DNA of 64,000 nucleotides. Origin: Candidatus Obscuribacterales bacterium (GTDB lineage Bacteria; Cyanobacteriota; Vampirovibrionia; Obscuribacterales; Obscuribacteraceae). This document shows, piece after piece, positions 27,390 through 35,737 of the stretch (position 1 is the stretch's first letter; each line of letters begins with the position of its first letter). A program made the translations under genes and the position numbers. The stretch lies in contig JARLHI010000055.1 in the NCBI GenBank assembly GCA_031292355.1, positions 310,001 through 374,000 of the forward strand, read 5' to 3'. The notes under the pieces were generated by a model. The model searched no databases. It was not told the origin of the DNA and saw nothing but the letters and a program-made list of their open reading frames with translations.

Positions 27390-27515
27390 CTAGTCTTCAG
27401 GCTTTCTCACAGGCACTGGAACGGGAGTTCCGATACCGACGATTGGTCCATGGCCACAGAGAGCTTCGCCGTACGCGGCAAAAGAGCCAATTATGTAAGC
27501 GAGAAATTTGCACAT
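27390..27515 (-). CDS. Small hydrophobic Gly/Pro-rich peptide (41 residues)
   Basis: ATG at 27515 with an excellent AAGGGAG 8 nt upstream; a longer frame to 27587 overlaps the next gene and lacks a ribosome-binding site. The product begins MCKFLAYIIGSFAAYGEALC (a hydrophobic helix with Cys2 and Cys20) and ends in a Gly/Pro/Val-rich stretch GHGPIVGIGTPVPVPV followed by RKPED. A dedicated terminator follows. The gene is co-directional with the membrane-protein gene and with tldE/tldD upstream. No family recognised: it could be a membrane-active small protein, toxin or peptide precursor. Confidence 0.6.
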   Translation of the reverse strand: MCKFLAYIIGSFAAYGEALCGHGPIVGIGTPVPVPVRKPED

Positions 27516-27546
27516 CTTGAACTCCCTTTCTTGATGCGAGTGATGT

Positions 27547-27927
27547 TTAGCGCCGTCTGAAGCGATTATTGAACGGCACCTGCGCATTCTGCAAGCGAAC
27601 GCCGATAAAACGCAGTACTTCGTTCAAAGGCGTGACGCTGCGAATCAGCTTCGTATTGGCGAAGCGAATGACAGCGCGCCCCCAGGTAAACAAAACATCT
27701 CCTGGACGCAACACAGCAAACGAAAGCAAACCGCCCACGATGCCCGCATACGCAGACGACCAGCCAGTCGTCAAATACGCAAGCACAGACACGATCGCCA
27801 GATAGGCAAGCGAGCCCCAGACGACACGATATGCATTGTCCGCCGGCGCGTTGAGCTGCACTAAGAAAACGAACGCAAGAAAACTCACCATGAAATTCAT
27901 GGCCAAAGCCAGTATCAGATAGCTCAT
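27547..27927 (-). CDS. Small membrane protein, unknown function
   Basis: 126 residues. Three hydrophobic segments (about 3-25, 35-53 and 58-76) are followed by a basic amphipathic C-terminal part (RAVIRFANTKLIRSVTPLNEVLRFIGVRL) ending RFRRR. No domain recognised. The gene is 31 nt upstream of the 41-residue peptide gene on the same strand, so the two are likely co-expressed; a partner or protective function for that peptide is conceivable but unsupported beyond position. Confidence 0.65.
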   Translation of the reverse strand: MSYLILALAMNFMVSFLAFVFLVQLNAPADNAYRVVWGSLAYLAIVSVLAYLTTGWSSAYAGIVGGLLSFAVLRPGDVLFTWGRAVIRFANTKLIRSVTPLNEVLRFIGVRLQNAQVPFNNRFRRR

Positions 27928-27967
27928 TCTGCGGTTTCCTCTGAAAGAAATTGCTGGATATGCAGAA

Positions 27968-27997
27968 GCGCGCTGCTGCTTGTGAGCAACAACGCGC
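27968..27997 (-). terminator. Strong hairpin after tldE, possible transcript end
   Basis: A 13-bp stem (GCGCGTTGTTGCT with AGCAGCAGCGCGC on the minus strand, two G-U pairs, 4-nt loop). It lies 31-60 nt past the tldE stop. The following bases are only moderately T-rich, so it may be a weak terminator or an mRNA-stabilising end. It falls close to the boundary between GC-rich and ordinary DNA. Confidence 0.45.
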
Positions 27998-28027
27998 CTC
28001 CGCCTATCACACCGGGCAGGATTGCCC

Positions 28028-29353
28028 TTATTCGCCGGCGACCGCGATGCTCTTGAACTTGAGCGTCGGAGAAACCGTCGAGCTGTCCCAGATCAAGTCG
28101 TTACCGACCGCTTCGATCCCCAGGAACAGTTCCAGAAGATTGCCGGCGATGGTGATACCCGAGACCGGGAAGGCCTTCTTGCCGTTTTCGATCCACTGAC
28201 CCGAGGCCGAGAAGGAAATGTTGCCGTTCGTGGGGTTGAACCCATGACCGGAAATCTCCTGCAAGAACAGCCCGTTGTCGACCGAGGCAACAATCTCCTC
28301 GGGGGTGGACTTGCCGGCAACGATGTACAGATTGGAACTCTGTCCACCATTGGGCTTGGTGCCCAGGCGCCGCGAAGAATAGAGGTCCATAAAGTAGTCC
28401 TGGAGCACTCCGCCCTTGACGATGTCCCGGCGATTCGTGGGCAGACCATGGTCGGACCAGCCGCGAGAGGCCAAACCACGCTGTACATGCGGATCGTCGA
28501 CGATGTTGATGTCGGCATGCGCAACCTGCTGTCCAATCTTGTCGAGCAAGAAGGACTGCCGGGTGTAGAGCTTGCTGCCCGACGCCGCCTGCGCGAAGTA
28601 GCCGAGCAGACGCGCTGCCAGCTGACGATCAGCCACCATCGGCACCACCTGCGATTTCACCCGACGACCGTTGAGCTTCTCCACCGCTTCCTGAGCGGCG
28701 AGTCGACCCAGATTTTCCGGCGTGTCGAGGTCTTCGAAGTAGCGCTTGGACGAACCCCAGCCACCAGTCTGCTTCTCGTTGCCGGAAGCAGCGACCACGC
28801 CCACGTTGAGCCGGCAGAAGCCGGTGTGGGTTGCGGCCGCGAAACCACGCGAGTTTGCGTAGTATTCGGTCTTGCGCGACTGAGCGTAGCTGCCGCCGTT
28901 GGAGATGGTCACCCGCGGATCGTAAGCCAGGGCCGCAGCCTCAGCTCGGAGCGCGAGTTCCGTCGCCTTCTTGCGACTGACTTTGGTCAGGCTTGCGTCG
29001 AGCAGATCGAAGTCCTGCAGGTCTTTTGCAGCGAGCATCTGATCGGCTTCGGGCAGTCCCTTGTACTGGTCGGGCGGCGACAGGCGTGCGGTGCTGACCA
29101 CGCGCTCCACCAGTTCACGCAGTTTCGTGCGCGAACGCTCGTGACCACTTTCAGACGCCGACTGCTTGCCGATGTAAGCGGCGAAGCTCACACCGAAATT
29201 GTCGTTGTCTTCAGTGCTTTCGAACTTGCCATCGCGAACGTCGACGCTGAAGGAAGTGGACTGAACGATCTGGACGAAACTGTCCGTCGCACCAGCCTTC
29301 TTTGCCGCCTCCAGAACGAAGGCGGCAATTTGTTCAAGCTTGAGCTTGCTCAT
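28028..29353 (-). CDS. tldE: TldE/PmbA metalloprotease subunit homologue
   Basis: 441 residues from ATG 29353, preceded by AAAGGAG; the frame runs on to 29464 without a start signal. It is a full-length TldE/PmbA (modulator of DNA gyrase) protein: early VDVRDGKFEST segment, central YDPRVTISNGGSYA, and C-terminal SGKSTPEEIV-type and ISGHGFNPTNGNISFSASGQWIENG blocks. As expected for TldE it lacks the HExxxH zinc motif carried by TldD; the two form a heterodimeric protease that degrades unfolded or leader peptides (for example microcin B17 precursor, CcdA). It sits 23 nt after tldD in the same operon. Codon use is clearly GC-rich compared with neighbours. Confidence 0.9.
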   Translation of the reverse strand: MSKLKLEQIAAFVLEAAKKAGATDSFVQIVQSTSFSVDVRDGKFESTEDNDNFGVSFAAYIGKQSASESGHERSRTKLRELVERVVSTARLSPPDQYKGLPEADQMLAAKDLQDFDLLDASLTKVSRKKATELALRAEAAALAYDPRVTISNGGSYAQSRKTEYYANSRGFAAATHTGFCRLNVGVVAASGNEKQTGGWGSSKRYFEDLDTPENLGRLAAQEAVEKLNGRRVKSQVVPMVADRQLAARLLGYFAQAASGSKLYTRQSFLLDKIGQQVAHADINIVDDPHVQRGLASRGWSDHGLPTNRRDIVKGGVLQDYFMDLYSSRRLGTKPNGGQSSNLYIVAGKSTPEEIVASVDNGLFLQEISGHGFNPTNGNISFSASGQWIENGKKAFPVSGITIAGNLLELFLGIEAVGNDLIWDSSTVSPTLKFKSIAVAGE

Positions 29354-29376
29354 GACGTAAACTCCTTTCTCCGAAA

Positions 29377-30831
29377 TTACTCGGCGCCACCGACAGTGAC
29401 GTTGTTGATACGAATGGTGGGCATGCCGCAGCGAACGGGGACAGACTGTCCCGACTTGCCGCAAACTGCCGTGCCACTGTCGAGGGACGGGTCGTTGCCG
29501 ACGCGCACCACGTGTTTGAGGGCTTCGGGACCGTTGCCAATGAGCGCGGCACCCTTGATCGGCGTGGTCAGCTTGCCATTCTCGATGAGATAGCCGAGCG
29601 TCACGTCGTAGACAAAGTCACCACTGGTGATATCAACCTGCCCGCCACCCATGTCGGAGACGTACAGACCGTATTTCACTTCGGCGATGATTTCATCGGG
29701 GGTGGATTCGCCGCCGGCCATGTAGGTATTGGTCATGCGCGGCAACTGCTGGCTGGAGTAGTCTTCGACACGACCGTTGCCGGTAGGCTTGACGCCCATG
29801 GCGTTGGCGCTGACCATGTCATGCATGTAGCCCTTGAGAATGCCGTTCTCGATGAGGACGGTCTTCTTGGTGGGCTGCCCCTCGTCGTCGTAGTTCAACG
29901 AACCACGCTCGCCGAACATGGAGCCATCGTCGATGATCGTCACAAGCGGCGACGCCACCTGCTGACCGATGCGCCCGGAGAACGCAGACGTTCCCTTGCG
30001 GTTGAAGTCGCCTTCAAGACCATGACCGATGGCTTCGTGCACGACGACGCCAGACCAGCCATTGGAAAAGACGACATCCATCACGCCCGGCTTGACGCGC
30101 TGCGCCGAAAGCAAGGTCACGGCGATCTTCGCCGACGCAACCGCACATTCGCGAGCCTTCTCGAGCTGGATGAAGGCGTGGCCGGCGCGAGTGGCAGAAG
30201 CCTTGTAGCTCTGCTCGCGACGACCATCTTCTTCAGCCACGCAGGAGACGTTGAAGCCGATCATCGGCCGCTTGTCGAAAACGAGATTGTCCAGTGAATT
30301 CGCGGCGACGATGTATTCGTCGGTCGCGAAAATCGAGACCGTCACGTTGACGATGCGCGGGTCGTAGTCACGGGCAGCCTTCTCGATCGCGGCGCACATG
30401 GCGATGCGCTCGGAACGCTCGGTGTCGTTGAGCGAGATGGTCGCACGAGTGACCGGGTAGAGGTCATGGCGAATATCCGTTCCCATGCCCTTCGGAGCGA
30501 CTGCAGGCTCTGCAAACTGCAGAGACTTGCGCGCCTTCTTGGCACAGCCGCGCAGATTGGTCAGATTGGCTTCGTCGGAGCTGGCAAAACCAGTCTGGTC
30601 GCCATTGACGACGCGAACATGGCAGCCCTTGACGGAGCTGGAAGCGGCAGACAGCAACAGGCCGTTCTGCCAGGTGAACTGCTCCGAGCGCTTCTTCTGC
30701 AAGAACACCTGAGCAAAAGCACCAGGCGTACGGAACGCGAGAGCATCAGAGATGACCGATTCGATATCGGACGACGTGAGCCGAAACTCGCGCCGCAGAT
30801 CGTGGTCGAGGGTTGCACTGAGCAAAGTCAT
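29377..30831 (-). CDS. tldD: TldD metalloprotease subunit homologue
   Basis: 484 residues from ATG 30831 (GGAG upstream). The zinc motif HEAIGH (His265, Glu266, His270) is the HExxxH signature of TldD. C-terminal blocks are also characteristic: YSSQQLPRMTNTYMAGGEST, GGGQVDITSGDFVYDV, and CGKSGQSVPVRCGMPTIRIN. TldD/TldE cleaves flexible peptides inside its closed heterodimer. The partner tldE follows directly. The block 28.0-33.5 kb is GC-rich, and the opposite strand therefore carries long spurious frames. No microcin or RiPP synthesis genes are adjacent, so the native substrate is unknown. Confidence 0.92.
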   Translation of the reverse strand: MTLLSATLDHDLRREFRLTSSDIESVISDALAFRTPGAFAQVFLQKKRSEQFTWQNGLLLSAASSSVKGCHVRVVNGDQTGFASSDEANLTNLRGCAKKARKSLQFAEPAVAPKGMGTDIRHDLYPVTRATISLNDTERSERIAMCAAIEKAARDYDPRIVNVTVSIFATDEYIVAANSLDNLVFDKRPMIGFNVSCVAEEDGRREQSYKASATRAGHAFIQLEKARECAVASAKIAVTLLSAQRVKPGVMDVVFSNGWSGVVVHEAIGHGLEGDFNRKGTSAFSGRIGQQVASPLVTIIDDGSMFGERGSLNYDDEGQPTKKTVLIENGILKGYMHDMVSANAMGVKPTGNGRVEDYSSQQLPRMTNTYMAGGESTPDEIIAEVKYGLYVSDMGGGQVDITSGDFVYDVTLGYLIENGKLTTPIKGAALIGNGPEALKHVVRVGNDPSLDSGTAVCGKSGQSVPVRCGMPTIRINNVTVGGAE

Positions 30832-30982
30832 GGTTCTTCTCCATTTTCTGCCGAAGAGACGTCTTCGTGCATGTGAGCGTGACACGCTCGTTGATGATAG
30901 GTTGGATAACGTCAGATTTGGAATTAACTGAAAATGGACCAATGAGAGCTATTCACCCTCATCGGTCACACTCTTCCAGATT

Positions 30983-32872
30983 CTAACGCTTTTTGGTCGT
31001 CCGAGCCTTCGGCTTGGTTTTCGCCTTGGTCTTTGCCGGTGCCTTGGGCTTAGCAGGTGCCTTCGACTTCGTTGGCGCTTTGCGCTTAGGCTGAGGCTGC
31101 AACGCAACCAGAGATTCGGCCTTGAGCGGATACTTGTGCGTGACCACACTCGTTTGCTCGCTCAAATACGTGCCAGCCCGCATCAGATAGTCGATTTCTC
31201 GACGAGGTGTGCTGCCCGCCACGTAGTATTTGTCCTGCCAACTGTCCGTGACTTCGAGGAAGCCCAGGATCTGCTGGTTGGCGCCGGTTTGATTGCAGGC
31301 CCAGTTGAACCGGAACTCGCTGGTAATGTAGAAAATATTCGCCATCATCGCCAACGCCAGAGAGCGGCTGCCGGTGAAAATGGGCATATTTTCGTCGTTC
31401 TGATAACTCGCCTTGTACCCCATGTTGTGACACGTTTTGACCACCTTGACCTTACTCAGGTCAGGGTGCAGGGGATCGATGACGAGGTCCTTGTTGTGGA
31501 TGACAGCATGCGTATCGGGTGCCTGCAGAGTTTCCGCCAGGTAGTTAGCGAAAGCCTGGTGAATAGCCGACGCCGGAACGGCGACAGGATTCTCACCGGC
31601 ACGATGGAGCAATATAATCTGCTCCTTGGTGAACGCCTGCATGGTGCTGACTGCCGCGCGCGCTACGAGTTCGGGTCTGGCGGCGGCCTCCTCCAGAATA
31701 ACATCGAGCACACTTGGATGACCGGGATTGAAGAACAGTGCAAAGACTGCCTCCTCAGCCGCTCTCACCATCGGTATGACTTCAGCCATATCAGGCGGCA
31801 TGGGTGGATTGGTCTTGGGTTTGGAGCGTGCCTGCATGTTGGGAGCGAACCAGAACTTGACCTGGCTACCGTCAGCAAGCGTGATGGTCGGCTTATTGAT
31901 CGCATTGGCCGCTCGGAATGCAGCACTCTGCACAGGCGTCGCACTTGAATCTGCTCTCAGCAGATGCCAGTAATCGAGCGCTTGGGCAGAGAGTTCATCC
32001 GACCTGACCCGGATTGCGCCATTAGTCTGAGTGCACAGACCAGTGAACGTCCAGTTGATGCTACCACCCTGGAAAAACCGAGCCACACCAGACGCGTCGA
32101 CATAGACGACGAATTTGTTGTGTCCGATTTCATCGCTTGCGAGGATTCGATCAGTGATATCGATGCCTGCTGCATGCAGCGCCGCACGAGCATCTTTGTT
32201 CGTCGCATCGTCAGGTCCTGTGTTCGACAGGATGATACTGACGAATTTGGCATTGTCGAGGATGCACTGGAGCAGCTCAGGATCGTTGAGTTCGTAGAGC
32301 GCCAGATACACATGCCCGTTTTCTGCGGCTGCCTTTTTGATCAGAAACTGCAGAAACGGAGACATATTACCGGCGAGCAATCTCCGCAGAGGTGTGTTGG
32401 GTGTTTTGATTTCAGACATCAGCTTGTCGAAATCGAAGGTCCCATCGCGCTTGATGATGGCGCGACTGACTTTCTGCGTAGCCAGAATGCCATTGTTGGC
32501 GCAGAAAGACACACTCATCGTGAGTTCTTCGGTCAAAACCAGAATGTTGGTCTTAACCGCAAGATCGTTGCGACGAATGGGCAACTGCGGCGTGCCGACG
32601 ATTGGCGTGACAGTGTACTGAATCTTCGTATCGGTCGGCGCCTCTTCGTCGAACCAGATTGGCTTCTGCACAGGCCAGACGTCAGTTGGCTTTTCCGTAT
32701 TGTCGAGGTTGGTGGCTCCGCTGAACGGAACCAGTGACGTCAGTGTGACCTTTTCTCCGGTGACGAGATTTTGTCGTTCCCAGCAATATCCCAGACAACC
32801 CGGAATTTTCTTGTCGTAGTCTGCGACGAGCAGCACAATAGTGCCCCCGCCGACGGCGATTGCATTGTTCAT
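30983..32872 (-). CDS. Phospholipase-D-like protein with Lys/Ala/Pro-rich tail
   Basis: 629 residues. Two PLD-type half-sites are visible: HNKFVVYVD at His251 followed by GGSINWTFTG, and HNKDLVIDP at His459 followed by TGSRSLALAMMAN. The first is a good HxKxxxxD motif; in the second, HNKDLVID also keeps H, K and D. PLD proteins act through these two His on phosphodiesters in lipids or nucleic acids. The N-terminal 180 residues are unlike PLD. Residues 596-629 are a low-complexity tail of KAPAK/KTKPK repeats like histone H1 or HU-like tails, suggesting nucleic-acid or polyanion binding. No signal peptide is seen. It could be a nuclease or a phospholipase; the tail favours a DNA/RNA-related role. 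Confidence 0.8.
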   Translation of the reverse strand: MNNAIAVGGGTIVLLVADYDKKIPGCLGYCWERQNLVTGEKVTLTSLVPFSGATNLDNTEKPTDVWPVQKPIWFDEEAPTDTKIQYTVTPIVGTPQLPIRRNDLAVKTNILVLTEELTMSVSFCANNGILATQKVSRAIIKRDGTFDFDKLMSEIKTPNTPLRRLLAGNMSPFLQFLIKKAAAENGHVYLALYELNDPELLQCILDNAKFVSIILSNTGPDDATNKDARAALHAAGIDITDRILASDEIGHNKFVVYVDASGVARFFQGGSINWTFTGLCTQTNGAIRVRSDELSAQALDYWHLLRADSSATPVQSAAFRAANAINKPTITLADGSQVKFWFAPNMQARSKPKTNPPMPPDMAEVIPMVRAAEEAVFALFFNPGHPSVLDVILEEAAARPELVARAAVSTMQAFTKEQIILLHRAGENPVAVPASAIHQAFANYLAETLQAPDTHAVIHNKDLVIDPLHPDLSKVKVVKTCHNMGYKASYQNDENMPIFTGSRSLALAMMANIFYITSEFRFNWACNQTGANQQILGFLEVTDSWQDKYYVAGSTPRREIDYLMRAGTYLSEQTSVVTHKYPLKAESLVALQPQPKRKAPTKSKAPAKPKAPAKTKAKTKPKARTTKKR

Positions 32873-33224
32873 GGTATTTTCCTAGTTCTGTGTCACGAAA
32901 ACGCGCGGCGGCAGCATTACCACGGGGCGGGCATGACACTGTTGTTATGAAGGCTTCGACCAGCTCGGATGGGTTCATCCAGCACAGCGGGTGTTAAGCG
33001 TTGGAGTTGGTCGGCTGTAGTCAGCCCAAGCCAGAAATCAGATTTGAATAACAACCAAATCTAGATCTCAAGATAATTAGAATAATGAAACATCTCTGAT
33101 AGCTATCAGAGTGTTTATTAAAGCCATTAATCGCGCAATCATTCGCGCAAGCAGCGCCAACTATCAGCCAGCTGCAAAAGCTTGCGCGAACTCTCATAAA
33201 GAGCCAGCAAGTCCGCAGTTAGCT
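32873..33224. promoter_or_regulatory. Gap with an 18-nt perfect palindrome
   Basis: No gene supported. CTCTGATAGCTATCAGAG at 33094-33111 is a perfect palindrome upstream of the PLD-like gene and downstream of the small membrane-protein gene on the same strand. It lacks a T-run, so an operator site is more likely than a terminator. The rest is AT-richer than the flanking GC-rich genes. Confidence 0.5.
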
Positions 33225-33482
33225 TCAGTCAGGCCGCTTGTTGCGAGGATCGTCATCGCGAGAATCTCTCGCTTTTCCGTCATGAAAGGCACAGACCAAA
33301 ATCACGACGAGCAAGATGAACACCCAGAGAATCGCGCCTTCGCCAATCTGAGCAAGAGCGTCGTTGATATCAGCGATCTGATCGGCGGCTCGAGCGGGCT
33401 GGCAAAGGAGGATAAGGCTGGCGCAGAGCGTGAACAGGGCGGAAGTCTTCACGAGCTGGTGGAGTTGGGAGAATGATGACAT
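33225..33482 (-). CDS. Small exported or membrane protein
   Basis: 85 residues from ATG 33482, chosen because GGAGA lies just upstream; the longer frame from 33512 has none. An N-terminal signal-like helix (LVKTSALFTLCASLILLC) ends at PARAADQ, a good signal-peptidase I site. A second helix (about residues 46-64, ILWVFILLVVILVCAF) is followed by a charged tail HDGKARDSRDDDPRNKRPD, giving a single-pass protein with the C-terminus probably in the cytoplasm. No family recognised. It marks the upstream end of the GC-rich block. Confidence 0.55.
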   Translation of the reverse strand: MSSFSQLHQLVKTSALFTLCASLILLCQPARAADQIADINDALAQIGEGAILWVFILLVVILVCAFHDGKARDSRDDDPRNKRPD

Positions 33483-33797
33483 GACTGTCTCCATTGCGTT
33501 GCAGCACTGCAAGCTAAAACTTAGTTTTGCAGGCGGTGTTTAAGAAGCTGTTAGAGCGGTTTGCTGGTTTAAATCGAAGATAAGGTAAGTTTTCAAGAAT
33601 TGAAGGGGAAAGTTGATCTGAACGTAGCAAGAGACTGGTATTAAAAACAAGCGATTCGGACTGTAGCCCTCCCTTTGAAGATGCACTTAGCAACCCAGTC
33701 TTTGATGCAATAGATTTAATGCAAATTCGGCAGCTGTTACTCAATGTCAATGTCACGCGAGCTTAGACCGCAGCGCTATATGTTCGATGCCAACGGG
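33483..33797. other. Gap without recognisable features
   Basis: About 315 nt between divergent genes, moderately AT-rich. It should hold the promoter of the small exported protein gene; no clear -35/-10 pair, repeat or RNA was identified. Confidence 0.4.
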
Positions 33798-33803
33798 TAA
33801 AAT
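33798..33803 (+). promoter_or_regulatory. -10 box TAAAAT directly before an ATG (leaderless candidate)
   Basis: TAAAAT ends 6 nt before the ATG at 33810. TGGGGC fills the gap and sits too close to the ATG to be a normal ribosome-binding site. No convincing -35. Confidence 0.4.
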
Positions 33804-33809
33804 TGGGGC

Positions 33810-35042
33810 ATGCTCGAAATTGAAAAAAAGTCAGTGATTGCAGCTATCCATCAGCTGAACGACAAAGCAACTGTTGCCGATGTAGTGACACGAACCGGTT
33901 TCTCGCAAGATGTTGTTCAGAGGCTGTTGAACCAGGTTGCCGCCGATACCCAAGGACAAATTTGTGTCAGTGGCACTGGAGACATTTTTTACCAGTTTGC
34001 CGCGAACTTCGAGAGCCGTTACGAGAGCGATAGTCTCAGCTCCGCTATCAATGCTTTTTCGGCTAAAGTGCTCGAAGCTTTGTTTCTTTTGTTTAGAGTC
34101 TCATTCGGACTGGCCCTGATTCTTTCCTTAACGGTCATAGTTTTGATCTTTGTGCCATTCGCCACGTATTTTCGAATGATGGGTGGCTGGAGCAGCAGAA
34201 AAGACGACAAAACAGTCATCAAGCTGGAATTCGTGAACAAATTGCATTTCGACCGCGACACCCTTAAAACGCTAGTTTTCTGGAATACGAATCAAGGCAA
34301 AAATGTTGATGGAAAAGCGGATCAAAACCAGACACCAAATTTACTTCTGAATTGCTTTGCTTTTCTCTTCGGTGAAGGTGATCCGAATTGGCAGATTGAC
34401 GAAAAGCGCTGGCAATTGATCGCGCAGACTATTCGGCATAACAACTTTGCCCTGACCGCCGAACAGCTAGCGCCATTTACCGAAAAAAGCGGAGACGACT
34501 CCGTTTTACCGGTACTTGTTCGTTTCAATGGAAAACCGGAAGTGACAGAAGCAGGCGACATCGTCTATGTGTTCGATTCGCTCCAGTCTTTGAGTCTTTC
34601 AGAAACCGAAGCGACTGAGCCGACAGAGCCTTTTTTGCAAGAGTCGCACTGGATTTTCAGTAGCTTACCACCAGAGCAGCTGACGTCAGTTCTGCTCATC
34701 GCCGGCGCCAACATTTTCGGCGCCGCACTGCTATATCAGGTAGTCACAGGTCTAGGCCTTATGCAAATGGAACTTGGACAGCTCGTAAAAGTATTGCTCG
34801 CTTATGCTGCATTTTTTATGTGGTGCCCCATGCTGCGCGTCGGTTTGAATATTTGCCGCAATCAAGTGATCGATGCTCGCAACGAAGAGCGGCAGCAGCT
34901 AGCGCGCAATCTGGAAACGCCAAACGCCGCGCTCAGCAGCAAATTACAGGCTGCGCGACATTTTCAAATCGCGCCGCGCTTGTTTAATCGTGCAGACATA
35001 ATCTACGACAGCAATCGCGAAATGCTGAATCAAAGCGACTAG
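33810..35042 (+). CDS. Cyanobacterial-type conserved membrane protein with HTH-like N-terminus
   Basis: 410 residues. Residues 1-60 form a small helix-turn-helix-like module (AAIHQLNDKATVADVVTRTGFSQDVVQRLLNQVAAD) ending in a strand-rich ISVSGTGDIFYQF-like stretch. Two TM helices follow (about 95-130), then a soluble part (130-270), and two more TM helices near 285-335 (SVLLIAGANIFGAALLYQVV, VLLAYAAFFMWCPML). The same architecture is known in conserved hypothetical proteins of cyanobacteria and plastids, supporting a cyanobacterial-lineage host. Function unknown. Its TAG overlaps the convergent stop of the TonB-C gene in CTAG. Confidence 0.75.
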   Translation: MLEIEKKSVIAAIHQLNDKATVADVVTRTGFSQDVVQRLLNQVAADTQGQICVSGTGDIFYQFAANFESRYESDSLSSAINAFSAKVLEALFLLFRVSFGLALILSLTVIVLIFVPFATYFRMMGGWSSRKDDKTVIKLEFVNKLHFDRDTLKTLVFWNTNQGKNVDGKADQNQTPNLLLNCFAFLFGEGDPNWQIDEKRWQLIAQTIRHNNFALTAEQLAPFTEKSGDDSVLPVLVRFNGKPEVTEAGDIVYVFDSLQSLSLSETEATEPTEPFLQESHWIFSSLPPEQLTSVLLIAGANIFGAALLYQVVTGLGLMQMELGQLVKVLLAYAAFFMWCPMLRVGLNICRNQVIDARNEERQQLARNLETPNAALSSKLQAARHFQIAPRLFNRADIIYDSNREMLNQSD

Positions 35043-35632
35043 AACCTCTTGTTACCAGCGAAGACGTTGTAGTCGAAAGTGAATTGAATATCGACGTTTT
35101 CTGGCTCTTTTGCGGGCAGCGTCTTAAATGGTGCAGCATCTTCGACTGCCTTCAAAGCCGCCGCATCAGCTACTGGGACGCCGGAAGATTTAGAGATTTT
35201 GAGACCATCCATAGCGCCACTTGAGTGCACTTTAAAGATGACTACGACACGCCTTGTTTCATTTCCTCGGGGCGGATACCAGGCTCGCTTGATCCGCCTT
35301 TGCAAATCAGCCATATAGGGACCGTAATCAATGTCGGCTGCAGGCGGCACAGGAGCATGCGCGACCGGTGCGGGCACTGGTTTTGAATTGTTCAAGGAAG
35401 AGATAGTGATGCCACCGTAGATAAACGCAGTCATAACTGCTGCAGCTAGCGCAGATTGTCCGATTAATAGCGGAATGTTTTTCTTGCGCGACTTAGGTTG
35501 TTGATAATCGCCCAGTTTCTCGCATGCGCTGAGCCATTCCTCTTCAGTTGTGGCTGGATCTCCAATGGCTTTGAGCAGTTCACTGTTGTTTTGTGAGTCG
35601 GACTGCGAGTTTTTATCAGAGCTAGGTGTCAT
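35039..35632 (-). CDS. TM-anchored TonB-C domain protein
   Basis: 197 residues from ATG 35632 with AAGGAG 6 nt upstream. Residues 1-55 are polar and cytoplasmic, one TM helix spans about 57-80, a Pro/Ala linker follows (PVPAPVAHAPVPPA), then the TonB C-terminal domain (about 98-197): DYGPYMADLQRRIKRAWYPP, VVVIFKVHSSGAMDGLKISKSSG, VDIQFTFDYNVF. This is canonical TonB topology, with a shorter linker. The domain is closely related to that of the exported TPR protein at 18103. No ExbB/ExbD or TonB-dependent receptor is nearby. The stop overlaps the convergent stop by 4 nt. Confidence 0.8.
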   Translation of the reverse strand: MTPSSDKNSQSDSQNNSELLKAIGDPATTEEEWLSACEKLGDYQQPKSRKKNIPLLIGQSALAAAVMTAFIYGGITISSLNNSKPVPAPVAHAPVPPAADIDYGPYMADLQRRIKRAWYPPRGNETRRVVVIFKVHSSGAMDGLKISKSSGVPVADAAALKAVEDAAPFKTLPAKEPENVDIQFTFDYNVFAGNKRF

Positions 35633-35737
35633 AAATCACTCCTTCTTGGCAACTCTATCATCGCTGATTCTGAGCTGATAAGAAGCAGGGAAAACCCTAT
35701 TCTTACAGAGCAAACAATCAATTAACCAGACACGAGA

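Noticed and set aside
28022..29593. 523-codon plus-strand frame opposite tldE and the start of the tldD reverse frame
   Set aside because: GC-rich codon use on the real strand removes stops from the opposite one; the frame has no domain, and tldE motifs are unambiguous.
29512..30297. 261-codon plus-strand frame opposite tldD
   Set aside because: Shadow of a well-supported TldD coding sequence, with His/Val/Gly-biased composition and no start signal.
31136..32737. Two long plus-strand frames (270 and 257 codons) opposite the PLD-like gene
   Set aside because: Arise from GC-rich third positions; Arg/Cys/His-biased products without domains, while both PLD motifs are on the minus strand.
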